A stretch of 37,427 nt of DNA from a virus: positions 1-37,427 of the IMG/VR virus record IMGVR_UViG_3300025543_000082. The stretch is one strand, 5' to 3'. Numbering within the stretch: position 1 is the stretch's first letter; each line of letters opens with the position of its first letter. The position numbers were made by a program, and so were the translations under genes. Positions 21,519 to 30,579 of this stretch are shown one piece after another. Below the pieces are notes generated by a model, which made no database searches, had not been told where the DNA came from, and worked only from the letters and a program-made list of their open reading frames with translations.

Positions 21519-22397
21519 ATGGGAAGTGTCTTTAAATCTAAACCAACGGTGGTACAAGTACCTAGCTCTCAAAGAGTTGCAGGTTCTAGCGAGGTTAAAC
21601 CTTACGCAGAGGTAGAACCGTTCATAAAAAACTATCTACCTACGTTGGAATCAGTGTTTACAGAAGACCCTGCGCTATACACAGGTGCTCTTACACCCGG
21701 TCAATCGACTCAGACACAACAAGCTTTGTCGGGATTTGGTACACTTGCTAACCAATTAGGTACAAGCACTGCTGAAGGTGGTGTGGGTTTACCAGACAGT
21801 ATCCAACAAGCTTACCAACAAAGGTTTTTAACTGCTACACAAGACCCTTTAGCTGACCCACTGTACCAAGCACAAATAGGAACAATAGCAGATCAAGCTA
21901 GAGCAATGACAGAGCGTGACAAACGTCTTGCTCAAGAACAAGCTATTAATGCTGGACAATTTGGTGTAGGTTCTACTGCACTAGGTGAGTTACAGGAGCT
22001 ACAAAGACAAAAGAGAGAAGAATCTACACGTTCTGGTTTAGTTGGGGCTTTACAAGGTGCAGAGCAACGTCAAACACAAGCACTAAGTGATTTACCTGCT
22101 TATGCACAAGGTGTTGCACAAACCTCAGCGTTGCCTTTTCAAATACAGGAATCTATAGGTAAAGCTCAAGAAGGGTACACACAAGCTGGTCAAGTAGATG
22201 CAGCCAGACTAATTCAACAAGAGCAAGAAGCTGTTAGAAAACAAGCAATCAACTATGCAAACATTTTAGGTAGTCTTGCTGGTCTTGGTACAAGCACCGC
22301 TTACCAAAGTTCTGCACAAGGTCTAGGTGGTCAAGCATTTCCTACTCCTAGTGTTGCTTCTCAAGTTGCTGGTGGACTAGGATTGCTAAGGGGATAA
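21519..22397 (+). CDS. Probable internal/ejection virion protein, 292 aa
   Basis: MGSVFKSKPTVVQVPSSQRV... is rich in Gln, Ala, Gly and Ser. It has an alpha-helical middle (RAMTERDKRLAQEQAINAGQ, ELQELQRQKREESTRS) and a glycine-rich hydrophobic C-terminus (ILGSLAGLGTST, VAGGLGLLRG) that could insert in membranes. Proteins like this lie after the tail genes of podoviruses and are ejected with DNA. No enzymatic motif is visible. ATG 21519 follows AAAAAGGTG two bases after the previous stop. Confidence 0.65.
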   Translation: MGSVFKSKPTVVQVPSSQRVAGSSEVKPYAEVEPFIKNYLPTLESVFTEDPALYTGALTPGQSTQTQQALSGFGTLANQLGTSTAEGGVGLPDSIQQAYQQRFLTATQDPLADPLYQAQIGTIADQARAMTERDKRLAQEQAINAGQFGVGSTALGELQELQRQKREESTRSGLVGALQGAEQRQTQALSDLPAYAQGVAQTSALPFQIQESIGKAQEGYTQAGQVDAARLIQQEQEAVRKQAINYANILGSLAGLGTSTAYQSSAQGLGGQAFPTPSVASQVAGGLGLLRG

Positions 22398-22399
22398 TT

Positions 22400-22876
22400 A
22401 TGGGAACTACATTTGATAACACTATTGGAAAAATTGGTGATTCTATATCAGAAAGTTTAAGCTCCACAGCAACTGATATTTTTGAAACAGAAGATTACAA
22501 AAATGACCTTGAAGATTATGTAAATGATATTGAAATGGCTGGTGGTGATTTTACACCAGATATGGAAGAATCTTTTAAAAGAAAATACTACAAGGATAAT
22601 ATTTCTAAAACTACTAAGAAAGCTCAAATGCTTGCAGCTTCACCCCCTTCTGGAAAACAACAAGCAACTAGACAATTTGCTACTAAAGCACCTACAGTAC
22701 AATCTGGTCGCTCTAACTTTAGAAATATTGATCCAAGATCGTACAATCAAGTACAAAGAGGGGTAGACGTAGCTTCTTTAGAGGGTCTGTTAAATCAATC
22801 TAACGCTAATATTATGTCAGGTAAAGCTAAACAAGGTGTATACAGTAGAATATTTGGAAGTAGAGGATTATTATAA
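22400..22876 (+). CDS. Hypothetical virion protein, 158 aa
   Basis: The N-terminal half is acidic and helical (FETEDYKNDLEDYVNDIEMAG, MEESFKRKYYKDNISKTTKK). The C-terminal half is basic and disordered (Gln, Ser, Arg, Asn). No family recognised. ATG 22400 has AAGGGGATAATT upstream, two bases after the preceding stop, and its own stop overlaps the next gene (TAATG). The arrangement within the ejection-protein block suggests a small internal protein or chaperone. Confidence 0.65.
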   Translation: MGTTFDNTIGKIGDSISESLSSTATDIFETEDYKNDLEDYVNDIEMAGGDFTPDMEESFKRKYYKDNISKTTKKAQMLAASPPSGKQQATRQFATKAPTVQSGRSNFRNIDPRSYNQVQRGVDVASLEGLLNQSNANIMSGKAKQGVYSRIFGSRGLL

Positions 22877-23913
22877 TGGCTGATGTTTTTCCAAGAATAT
22901 ATGACACAAGCTTTACAGACTTTTTTAAAGGACTTAGGGATGACGCAAGACGAAGAGCAGTAGAAAGACAGGGTAATATAGTTTCACCTACTACTGGTGA
23001 TATTAGAAACCAAAATAAACGTATTCCACCTTTACCACCTGCACAAAATGTACCTTTTGCTGATAAAGCTCAACAGATAGCTGCACAAGCTATGATGAAT
23101 ACACCGGGATTAATTGCTCAAGCTAATGCTCAACAAGGTGCTGGTGTACCGGGACAAGACTACAATAGACCAGCATCTTTTGGTGAAGAAGCTATAAACA
23201 AAGGAGCACAGGCAGGGTTACTTACCCGTAATATTGATAATGTAAAAAATCTTTTTGATCGTGTACTTGACAGAGGTGTGCAATCAATTGGACAAAGAGA
23301 CCCTGCACAGTTTGGTGGTAATTTTGTCACAGAACAAGCCAGAGGTGAGTTAATTCTACAGGCTAATGAAGCAGCAACAGCTAAAGCACAACAAGAAGCA
23401 GCGTTAAAAGCTGCTGAAATAGCAGGAAAGAACGCTCCTAAACAAGGAAAGTTAACTTCTGAAGTAAACAATTTATATAGTAAAGTTCAGGGAGCAATAC
23501 GTAGAGTAGACGCTGCTAATGAAATTAAAAAGATACTTAGTTCAAGTGGTGCAGCTACAGGTAGTGTAGGTGCAGCTAAAACTGCTCTTGTAAACATAGC
23601 AGCAGCTTTTAATATTAACTTAGGTAAAACTGAGGAACAAGATGTTAAATTTTTACTTGCTAAGTTAAAAAGACAGATGATTGCTTCTAGAATTTTTGGT
23701 AGAGAAACAAATAAACAAGAGCAAGAGCTTATAGATAAGTTACTCCCCGGCCCCGGATTTTTAACAAACATTGATATGATAGCAGAAGCAGCAGATTCTG
23801 AAATACGTTCTGCTCAACAAGATGCTAAAGATGCTTCAGGTGTACTAAGAAACTTTGGGTATAACTTACCATCTCAGTTTAAAAGTAGAAATTATGAGTA
23901 TAGACAAGATTAG
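22876..23913 (+). CDS. Internal virion protein, 345 aa
   Basis: MADVFPRIYDTSFTDFFKGL... continues into Ala/Gln/Lys-rich helices: LQANEAATAKAQQEAALKAA and a coiled coil near 170-200, then a helical domain with SRIFGRETNKQEQELIDKLL. The PFADKAQQIAAQAMM helix and the long central helix fit podovirus internal core proteins that assemble on the portal and are ejected. No lysozyme or other catalytic motif is seen. It is coupled to the previous gene by TAATG and followed eight bases later by the 1037-residue protein. Confidence 0.65.
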   Translation: MADVFPRIYDTSFTDFFKGLRDDARRRAVERQGNIVSPTTGDIRNQNKRIPPLPPAQNVPFADKAQQIAAQAMMNTPGLIAQANAQQGAGVPGQDYNRPASFGEEAINKGAQAGLLTRNIDNVKNLFDRVLDRGVQSIGQRDPAQFGGNFVTEQARGELILQANEAATAKAQQEAALKAAEIAGKNAPKQGKLTSEVNNLYSKVQGAIRRVDAANEIKKILSSSGAATGSVGAAKTALVNIAAAFNINLGKTEEQDVKFLLAKLKRQMIASRIFGRETNKQEQELIDKLLPGPGFLTNIDMIAEAADSEIRSAQQDAKDASGVLRNFGYNLPSQFKSRNYEYRQD

Positions 23914-23921
23914 GAAATAAT

Positions 23922-26900
23922 ATGGGTAAAGTAGTATTTGACGATGGTACTGAAATACAAAATGTACCTAATGGTCTAGAGCAAGGTGAGTTAGAAAACT
24001 TACTAGCACAAAAGTTTCCTAGCAAAATGATAGAGATGGGTATAGGGTACGACATAGAACGTGAATATAATATTAGGGACGGTGTACCAGATTTAGAAGC
24101 TCGTTTTGATAATGCTTTAGCTAGGGGAAACCCTGATGAAATAGCAGCAGAGTTTAACGAAAGATTTGGTAAGGGTAACTGGGGTGTCACTGAGTGGGGT
24201 AATCAACCTTATGTAACACCTGAAGGTCTTAGAGCTATTGGTGTAGAGCCTAAAGACGAAAGAAATGTCTTACTAGACGGTACAAGCACAGACAGGTATG
24301 ATTTTTCAGCAGACATTGTACCAGAGTTAGCTATAGGTGCAGGTGCTGTAATAGGTGAACTTATAACACTTCCTACTCCAATCAAAGGTCTGGGGGGAAG
24401 AGCAGGTGCAGGTATAGCAAGTGGTATGTTATCAGCTTTAACAGGACGTGGGCTTTTAGCACGTTCAGTAAGGTCAGGTATAGGCGGTGGAGCAGGTAGT
24501 GCAGGTGTAGAAGGTTTACAAGCTTTTACAGGTACACAAAAAGATTCGTTTTTAGATGTTCTTCAAAGTGCAGGTACAGAAGGAGCAATTATAGGAGTAG
24601 GTAGTCTTTTACTAGGAGCACCCTTTGCTCTAGGTGGTGCTGTAAAAGGTTCTGCAAAAAATATAGCTGATAGGGTTAAACAAGTTGCTGACGAACTTCC
24701 TGCTAAAGAAAGAGGTGTAAATACCGTAACTTTAGATCAATTTAAACAAGCACAGCAAAGGTTTTCTCAAACTCTTGGAGAAGATGACGCAATTTTACTT
24801 AGTCTTAAAACGCTAACTAGTGACAAAAAAGGTGGTGTCTCTTCTTTGTTTTTTAGTAAACTAGAGGGACAAGGTTTTAAAGTTGCTGGTGATAAATATA
24901 TAGAGAAAATGACTTTTGCTTTAGATAAATATAAAGCTATAATGGATGAATCTATAAAATTAGGTGATAACGCTGTTACCATAGCAAGTAAGTTAAAATC
25001 TAACTTGAGTAAAAAAGAAAGAGACTTGCTAGTCAACACTGTTAAAAATATGGGTAAGATAAACGAATCTGCTTTAGGTAAACTTAGCGCAAGTGCTGTT
25101 ACTGTACGTGGTCTTAAAGATACTGCTGGTAAAAAACTACAATCTATGTACACTCAAGGTATGAAATTATTTGCTGGTGAAAAGTACTACGGTTCGCCTA
25201 TAATATCAAATGCTAAAGCAAAAACAATTACTCCTATAAAAGCAGCTAATTTTATGAACCGTTTGTCTAAAGATTCTGATATGCTGTCTCCTGCTTTGGT
25301 CTATCAAGCTTTACCTTCAAGATTAAAAAATAAAGTTAAATTTGACAGGGATACAGACACCTTTAAACCTTTAGAATCTAACAAACCGGGTTTTAAGCAG
25401 GTAACAGCAGGTGATTTATTTGAGTTTGATAAACTTGTAAGAAACCAAGCTTACAAAGTAGGTAAAACCAGTAACCAAGGTAAAGCAGAAAATCTTGAGT
25501 TATCTAATGCTATTGTTAAAGAACTAGGAAGAATGAAAAATAAAAAGAATAGAGCGATGATTGGTACTGCTCCTCTTAAACAATACAAATTTGCTAATAA
25601 AGAGTTTTCTAAATTTGCCAATATATACAGAGGAAAGAACGGCTTGTTTAATCAAATAGAAAAAGCTCGTAGCACCACTTCTCAAAAATATTTAGATGAC
25701 TTTGTAAAAGGTACTGAAGGTGCAGAACTTACAACTTTGTTACAAAAAGTAGATGAAGCTTTTGGCCCTAAGTTTAAAGCAAGCGAAGAAGCTATGCTAA
25801 AAGGTTTACAGTCCAGAGAAGAACTTATAGGATCAATAGGTGTAAACTACATCAGAGAAAACAATGTTGACTTAGCTAGGGCAGTAGCTCAAGGTGCAGA
25901 TCAAGCTAAGTCAGTGGCTAAAGCTACTTTGAAAAAAATTGAAGGCGTAGAAAATACCATACAAAAACAATTTAAAAGTAAAAAAGCAGGTCAAAAAGCT
26001 CTTGACGATATATTTAAGTTACAGTCTTTAACTGATTATAAAAAAGTACTAAGAGACATTGCAGACGGTACACCTGAGCAATTTGCAAAAGCAAGTCGTA
26101 AAGCTCAGTCAATACCTAACTTTAAACAAGCACAAGAATTTGTAGATGCAATGAGTAAAACTGTTACTCGCTTAGGAACTGATGATCTAAGTGGTGCAGT
26201 GTCGATGTTACAAGGTTTAAAACAACTAGACCCCGACTCTGCTAAGTTTGCACAAGACTTAATGTTCACAGAGTACTGGGGAACTTTAATCACTGCTTCT
26301 GGTAAGAATGATGCTGCCAGAGCACTTACATATAAAAACTGGGCTGATAGTTGGGCTAACGCTAAACTTAAACCTAATGGAAATAGTAATCTTAAAGAGT
26401 TGTTTGGTGAAACATATAAAGGTCTTGATGACTTAGCTCTAACTATGAAGGGTGCTTTAGACATAGACCCTGTTTCTGGTGCTTTGTCTATCGCTGAGAT
26501 TGTACCGGGATTTATGAGGCGAATCTTAGCCCGTGATCCTAAAGGTGCTATGAAACCTTTGTCTTTTATGTATATGACAAAACAATTTGCACCCGGATCA
26601 ACAAACTGGACAAATATAAATAAACAACTTTCTAAAGGTGATAGTGTAGACGATCTGTACAAAAGTAATAGTAAAGTTGCTGGCGCAAAAGCTAAAATTA
26701 ATAAAATGTACGATGGAGCACAAAAGTATTCAGATAGATTACTAGCAGGTAGAAACGGGTTATGGGCAGCATCTGTAGCAGACTATATGGAAGAAGCTAA
26801 TCAAATCTTTCCTATGGAAGATGAAGTAGATGCACAACCTGTAAAAGCATATAACCAAGCACCTGTACAACCTGAACCACCTGTACAAGATCAAGCAATG

Positions 26901-27035
26901 ATGCAACAACAGATAGGTCAAAATATAATGAACCTAATGCAGACTGCTCAGGCAATGCCCACAACTACCGCTGAACCTACACTTGGCCCTAGTGGTCTAG
27001 CAGAGGGTAAAGCGATAGCCGAAGGAGTAGCATAA
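23922..27035 (+). CDS. Large internal virion/ejection protein, 1037 aa
   Basis: This is the second-largest protein of the genome. The N-terminus (KVVFDDGTEIQNVPNGLEQGE) and YVTPEGLRAIGVEPKDERNV look like a small folded domain. Residues about 135-250 are a glycine/alanine-rich hydrophobic region (LAIGAGAVIGELITLP, GAGIASGMLSALTGRGLLA, IIGVGSLLLGAPFALGGAV) suited to membrane insertion. The long remainder is helical and Lys-rich, and the Gln/Pro-rich C-terminus (from 965) is probably flexible. Size, position and hydrophobic block match ejection proteins that build a trans-envelope DNA channel, such as T7 gp15/gp16. I see no peptidase or transglycosylase motif. Confidence 0.7.
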   Translation: MGKVVFDDGTEIQNVPNGLEQGELENLLAQKFPSKMIEMGIGYDIEREYNIRDGVPDLEARFDNALARGNPDEIAAEFNERFGKGNWGVTEWGNQPYVTPEGLRAIGVEPKDERNVLLDGTSTDRYDFSADIVPELAIGAGAVIGELITLPTPIKGLGGRAGAGIASGMLSALTGRGLLARSVRSGIGGGAGSAGVEGLQAFTGTQKDSFLDVLQSAGTEGAIIGVGSLLLGAPFALGGAVKGSAKNIADRVKQVADELPAKERGVNTVTLDQFKQAQQRFSQTLGEDDAILLSLKTLTSDKKGGVSSLFFSKLEGQGFKVAGDKYIEKMTFALDKYKAIMDESIKLGDNAVTIASKLKSNLSKKERDLLVNTVKNMGKINESALGKLSASAVTVRGLKDTAGKKLQSMYTQGMKLFAGEKYYGSPIISNAKAKTITPIKAANFMNRLSKDSDMLSPALVYQALPSRLKNKVKFDRDTDTFKPLESNKPGFKQVTAGDLFEFDKLVRNQAYKVGKTSNQGKAENLELSNAIVKELGRMKNKKNRAMIGTAPLKQYKFANKEFSKFANIYRGKNGLFNQIEKARSTTSQKYLDDFVKGTEGAELTTLLQKVDEAFGPKFKASEEAMLKGLQSREELIGSIGVNYIRENNVDLARAVAQGADQAKSVAKATLKKIEGVENTIQKQFKSKKAGQKALDDIFKLQSLTDYKKVLRDIADGTPEQFAKASRKAQSIPNFKQAQEFVDAMSKTVTRLGTDDLSGAVSMLQGLKQLDPDSAKFAQDLMFTEYWGTLITASGKNDAARALTYKNWADSWANAKLKPNGNSNLKELFGETYKGLDDLALTMKGALDIDPVSGALSIAEIVPGFMRRILARDPKGAMKPLSFMYMTKQFAPGSTNWTNINKQLSKGDSVDDLYKSNSKVAGAKAKINKMYDGAQKYSDRLLAGRNGLWAASVADYMEEANQIFPMEDEVDAQPVKAYNQAPVQPEPPVQDQAMMQQQIGQNIMNLMQTAQAMPTTTAEPTLGPSGLAEGKAIAEGVA

Positions 27036-27520
27036 TGGATTTATTTAGTTTCATAGGAGATACTCTAAGATCAATACCTACTAATGATACTGCTAAGATG
27101 GAACAGGTGATAGATTTAGCAGAGGACAAAGCTGAAAAAGGTGCTATGGGTGCTATGGGACTTACTCTAGGTCAGGACAGAGTAGATAACATAACAGGAT
27201 TAGCAGAACAGGGTAATCAAATGGTAGCTGACTTACCCGGTCAAATGCCCGAAGGTATGAGCATACAGCCTAAAATAAATGGTGTAAATATGGGATATGA
27301 AACTGGTCTTGGGGGAGGTCTGTTAAGTGGAGATATTGATTATCGTACAAATGCTCCTACACGGATGCAAGCTGAGTTTACAGCACCTAATCCAATGGGT
27401 ATACAAAATAGCCAAATGTCTTTGCAAGGTTCCACAACTACTGCTAATGGCGTACCTAATAGCTTTGATAACCTTATGGGCAACGCACAGTTTCAGTTTA
27501 AATTTACAAAGAGATTTTAA
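27035..27520 (+). CDS. Hypothetical virion protein, 161 aa
   Basis: MDLFSFIGDTLRSIPTNDTAKM... has a helical N-terminal third and then Gly/Met/Asn/Gln-rich sequence (MGAMGLTLGQDRV, GLGGGLLSGDIDY) ending in FKFTKRF. The phrase GGLLSGDIDY recurs as GGLLSGDISG in the 350-aa protein at 28990, hinting at a shared small motif among the virion proteins here. It overlaps the large internal protein gene (TAATG) and lies one base before the lysozyme-like gene. Not recognised. Confidence 0.6.
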   Translation: MDLFSFIGDTLRSIPTNDTAKMEQVIDLAEDKAEKGAMGAMGLTLGQDRVDNITGLAEQGNQMVADLPGQMPEGMSIQPKINGVNMGYETGLGGGLLSGDIDYRTNAPTRMQAEFTAPNPMGIQNSQMSLQGSTTTANGVPNSFDNLMGNAQFQFKFTKRF

Positions 27521-27521
27521 G

Positions 27522-28520
27522 ATGGAAAGTATTTGGGGAAACATACAAGGGTTACTAGGTCTTAACCAACCTGAGATTAACAAACCTAAACGTAGAAGTG
27601 GGCCACAAATAGACTTAGATAGTATACCACAGACACAGATAGAATTACCTCCTGAAAGGATGCCAAATGATAGGGGAATTATACCAGTAACTGAGCAAAA
27701 CCTTGCACCACCTGTACCAGAAATTCCTTTTAATGCTAATGAAATAGGGTTACTTACAGACAGTAATAGAGTTATTCAGAATATAGTAGGCCAAGAAGGA
27801 CTTTTACCAAAACAAGAAGTGGTGTACCCTCCTAATAATGCTATGATGCAACAAGAAATAAATGAAGGACTTTTACCAAAACCTGTTGCACCTGTTAAAG
27901 AGGAACCTGTTGCACCATTTAACCTAAGGAAAGCAATATTTAATACATTAAAAGGTTTTGAAGGGAGTGGGGATAAAGTAAGAACTGATGTAAAAACTGG
28001 TGAATTTGGTCTTACAGAAGATCGTGAATATGACATTTTAAAACAGTATCCCCTTTTAAATTTAGATAATGTAGAAATTATTGATAAAGTCATAGAAGAA
28101 GATTTGACTAATTTACGTACACTTAAAGGTTTTACTGATTTACCTAATAATGTAAAAGTAGTACTAGGAGATTTATCTTATAATTTACACAGTAAAAATG
28201 TTATTAAATTTCCAAAATTAAAAAAAGCAGTAAAAGAAGGAAACATCCGTGAAATTTTAAAACAAACTCTTGATACCGCTGTTGTTAAAGAAAACGGTAA
28301 AAATAAAAATGTAAGAGGTATAGCAATAAGAAGAGCAAAAAACTTTAACAATGTTGAACAAGACCCTGCAAGAAAAATATATAAAGTTACACAAAATAAA
28401 AACGGTAAACTTTTTTACTATGGTAAAGGTAATAAACTAATTTTTAAAACAAAATCTAATGCAAATGTTAAACACTCAAAAAGTAAAGTTGGAACTACTG
28501 TATTAATAAAAGAAAAATAG
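27522..28520 (+). CDS. Lysozyme-like virion protein, 332 aa
   Basis: The start is ATG 27522 (MESIWGNIQGLLGLN...), one base after the upstream stop; a longer in-frame reading from 27327 would lie over the 161-aa gene. The first 130 residues are Pro-rich and contain twin EGLLPKQ / EGLLPKP motifs. From about 138 there is a helical domain: NTLKGFEGSG, GEFGLTEDREYDIL, VVLGDLSYNLHSKN, KFPKLKKAVKEGNIREILKQ and RGIAIRRAKNF. This order recalls T4/P22-type (GH24-like) muramidases: catalytic E near 'FEG.', the 'sf.fN.G...F.kLkkaln.gd' helix and the final 'Gl..RR..E'. So a virion-borne or lytic peptidoglycan hydrolase is plausible. The catalytic residues are not certain. Confidence 0.6.
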   Translation: MESIWGNIQGLLGLNQPEINKPKRRSGPQIDLDSIPQTQIELPPERMPNDRGIIPVTEQNLAPPVPEIPFNANEIGLLTDSNRVIQNIVGQEGLLPKQEVVYPPNNAMMQQEINEGLLPKPVAPVKEEPVAPFNLRKAIFNTLKGFEGSGDKVRTDVKTGEFGLTEDREYDILKQYPLLNLDNVEIIDKVIEEDLTNLRTLKGFTDLPNNVKVVLGDLSYNLHSKNVIKFPKLKKAVKEGNIREILKQTLDTAVVKENGKNKNVRGIAIRRAKNFNNVEQDPARKIYKVTQNKNGKLFYYGKGNKLIFKTKSNANVKHSKSKVGTTVLIKEK

Positions 28521-28529
28521 GAAGTAATA

Positions 28530-28997
28530 ATGTTATCAATACTAGGATCACTAATAGGCTTTGGTAGTTCTATTGTACCAGAGGTGCTAGGTTTCTTTAA
28601 GCAGAGCCAAGCAAACAAACAAGAGTTAGCAATGCTGGAAGCTAGAGCTAAGTACGCTGAGTCTCTCAGTGAACTTAAAATAGAAGAGCTAGATGCACAG
28701 GCTGACATAGCTGAAACAAAAGGCATCTACGATCATGATCGATCTTTAACCTCTGATGGATTTGTCTCGCAACTACGTGCATCAGTTAGACCAGTGATAA
28801 CCTATTTGTTTTTCACACTGTTTGCAACTGTTAAAATATCTTCACTTGTTGCAATTATGTCACAGGAGGGAGCTACATTTACCACGTCTATTATGATCGT
28901 GTGGGATTCGGAGACACAGGCCATATTTGCAGCAATCGTGAGTTTTTGGTTTGGGTCGAGGGCTTATAGTAAAGCAAAGGGGAAGAAGAATGGCTGA
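28530..28997 (+). CDS. Holin, 3-TM (GTA-holin type), 155 aa
   Basis: The sequence opens with a hydrophobic segment (MLSILGSLIGFGSSIVPEVLGFF), then a coiled helix (ELAMLEARAKYAESLSELKI), then RASVRPVITYLFFTLFATVKIS and AIFAAIVSFWFGSRAYSK. The 'R.svRP..tY.ff' and 'SFWFGSR' motifs are those of the 3-TM holin family first defined in gene-transfer agents. Such holins make the lesions that end the infection cycle. ATG 28530 follows TAGGAAGTAATA. It lies just after the lysozyme-like gene, a usual lysis pairing. The 3' end overlaps the next gene by eight bases. Confidence 0.82.
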   Translation: MLSILGSLIGFGSSIVPEVLGFFKQSQANKQELAMLEARAKYAESLSELKIEELDAQADIAETKGIYDHDRSLTSDGFVSQLRASVRPVITYLFFTLFATVKISSLVAIMSQEGATFTTSIMIVWDSETQAIFAAIVSFWFGSRAYSKAKGKKNG

Positions 28998-30042
28998 AAT
29001 AACTTTTCGTGATTTAGCTCATGCCAGAGAAGTCCTAGCTACTCAGACAGGGGCTAACTTTAATCCTAGTATAGCCAATGCTGCTCAAACTGCCATAATG
29101 GATTTCCAACAAGATGTTTCTCCACTTAGTCCTATAAATAGTTTTCAGAACTTATTTGGAATGGGTAAAACTTACCCCATAGATGCTCCGTTTGAGGAAA
29201 CAGTTGTTATAGATAGTACAGGAGAAAGAACTTTACCTGCTGTACGTATGGACAGCCCTGCAATGACTAATACTATTCCAGAATCGTCACGATTAAACGC
29301 AGAAGCAACGGAAGCTATTCAAAACATAGGTAAAGACCCTTACGATTTAACACAGTACTATGAAGAAAACACTAATCCTAATTATGCAGGTATTTCAAAT
29401 ATAGACTACAACCCTCAAGATGTAGGACTACTAAGTTCTACAGGGCCAATTAACTTTTCAAATACTTTAGAAGGAGTACCCGGTTCTGTGTCTGATCCAG
29501 AGGTAAACCTAAACGTAGCAGACTTAACTGAAGGCGCGATTCTAGGTGGCCCTACTGCTTCCTCTTTTGGTTTAAGTAACAATCCAAATGCAACAGACGG
29601 GCAAAGAGTAGGGGGTGTGTTAGGAACTATAGGTTCTTTAGCAGCAGGTGCTACCATACCCGGATCAAGTATCATAGGATTGTTAGGTGGTATGTTTAAC
29701 GCTATGGGAGCTTACCAAGACCCGTCCGAAGTTACTGGAAATATTGTAAGTCAAGGTGGTTTACTATCAGGTGATATTAGTGGGCCGGGTGGTAGTTTTA
29801 CTCAAACTGGTGGATTAAATAACTATAACTTTTTTGATGATTTAGCCTCTACTAATCCTAACCAAGCTGTAACTTATAACGGTATGGTAACTAATGCTGC
29901 TGGAGCACGTAACCTATCTGGATTAGATAATTACTACGGAGAAGGTTCCACAGGTGACGCTACTGCTGAAGGAGATGCTACAGGTGGTTGGGGAAGTTAC
30001 TCTAGCGACATGGATGCAGACAGTTACGGAGGATACTATTAA
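28990..30042 (+). CDS. Probable virion protein, 350 aa
   Basis: The start chosen is ATG 28990 (MAEITFRDLAHAREVL...), preceded by AAAGGGGAAGAAG. An in-frame ATG at 28951 would overlap the holin by 47 bases without a ribosome site. The protein is rich in Asn, Gly, Ser and Thr. A glycine-rich hydrophobic stretch (GTIGSLAAGATIPGSSIIGLLGGMF) and the GGLLSGDIS motif shared with the 161-aa protein are followed by a Gly/Asp/Ser/Tyr-rich tail. It may be an internal or surface structural protein. Function not recognised. Its stop overlaps the next start (TAATG). Confidence 0.65.
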   Translation: MAEITFRDLAHAREVLATQTGANFNPSIANAAQTAIMDFQQDVSPLSPINSFQNLFGMGKTYPIDAPFEETVVIDSTGERTLPAVRMDSPAMTNTIPESSRLNAEATEAIQNIGKDPYDLTQYYEENTNPNYAGISNIDYNPQDVGLLSSTGPINFSNTLEGVPGSVSDPEVNLNVADLTEGAILGGPTASSFGLSNNPNATDGQRVGGVLGTIGSLAAGATIPGSSIIGLLGGMFNAMGAYQDPSEVTGNIVSQGGLLSGDISGPGGSFTQTGGLNNYNFFDDLASTNPNQAVTYNGMVTNAAGARNLSGLDNYYGEGSTGDATAEGDATGGWGSYSSDMDADSYGGYY

Positions 30043-30287
30043 TGGAGTATAGGGGAGAACGTTTCTCTGGGTATAACAAGCCTAAGAGAACACCCGGCAA
30101 GTCTAAGAAGTTTGCTGTCTTAGCTAAGAAGGGTGACAAAGTAAAGTTGGTACGCTTTGGTGATCCTAATATGACAATCAAAAAGGATCAACCTAAGCGC
30201 AGGAAAAGTTTCCGTGCAAGACACAGGTGCGATACTAGTCCACCTGATAAACTAAGTGCTAGATATTGGAGTTGTAAGAAATGGTAA
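30042..30287 (+). CDS. Conserved basic phage protein, 81 aa
   Basis: MEYRGERFSGYNKPKRTPGK, SKKFAVLAKKGDKVKLVRFG, DPNMTIKKDQPKRRKSFRAR and HRCDTSPPDKLSARYWSCKKW. I recall the 'VRFGDPNM.IK...P.RRKSFRARH.C......ARYWSCK.W' pattern from proteins of many marine phages; it is strongly conserved and basic, with His and two Cys possibly binding zinc. No function is established as far as I know. It begins in a TAATG overlap with the 350-aa gene, and its stop lies within the ATGGTAA start of the next small gene. Confidence 0.82.
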   Translation: MEYRGERFSGYNKPKRTPGKSKKFAVLAKKGDKVKLVRFGDPNMTIKKDQPKRRKSFRARHRCDTSPPDKLSARYWSCKKW

Positions 30288-30433
30288 AGAAGGGTTTATA
30301 CTATAATATCAACAAACGCAAAAAAGCCGGGACTTCTAGGAGCAAGGCTAAATCAACTATCAGTGCTAAAGCTTATAAGAACATGAAAGCCGGGTTTCCT
30401 AAAAAGAAGAGTAGAAAGAAGAGTAAAGCATGA
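30281..30433 (+). CDS. Lysine-rich small protein, 50 aa
   Basis: MVKKGLYYNINKRKKAGTSR... with STISAKAYKNMKAGFPKKKS. The 'GLY.NIN.RKKAGTSRSK..STIS...Y..MK.GF' pattern recurs in phage genomes as a small conserved protein of unknown function. It overlaps both neighbours (ATGGTAA and ATGA). Very basic, with no Cys; possibly binds DNA or mRNA. Confidence 0.75.
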   Translation: MVKKGLYYNINKRKKAGTSRSKAKSTISAKAYKNMKAGFPKKKSRKKSKA

Positions 30434-30579
30434 AAAATAAACCCCACTACACAAAAGCTGGTAAACTATACACAGGAAAAACACATAAAATGTCTGATGG
30501 TAAATTACATACTGGAGCCAAGCATACAAAAAATTCTCAGCTATTAACTCATAAAAAACCTAAGAAAAACCGTGCTTAG
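30430..30579 (+). CDS. Lysine-rich small protein, 49 aa
   Basis: The ATG overlaps the preceding stop (ATGA). Two similar halves are visible, HYTKAGKLYTGKTHKM and LHTGAKHTKNSQLLTHK, with frequent 'H.T..' and 'GK' words. Strongly basic, ending in KKPKKNRA. It resembles small phage proteins of unknown role that lie beside the preceding type. The next ORF starts with GTG inside its last codons. Confidence 0.7.
   Translation: MKNKPHYTKAGKLYTGKTHKMSDGKLHTGAKHTKNSQLLTHKKPKKNRA

Noticed and set aside
27327-27521. N-terminal extension of the lysozyme-like protein
   Set aside because: Lies over the 161-aa gene in another frame; ATG 27522 directly follows that gene's stop.
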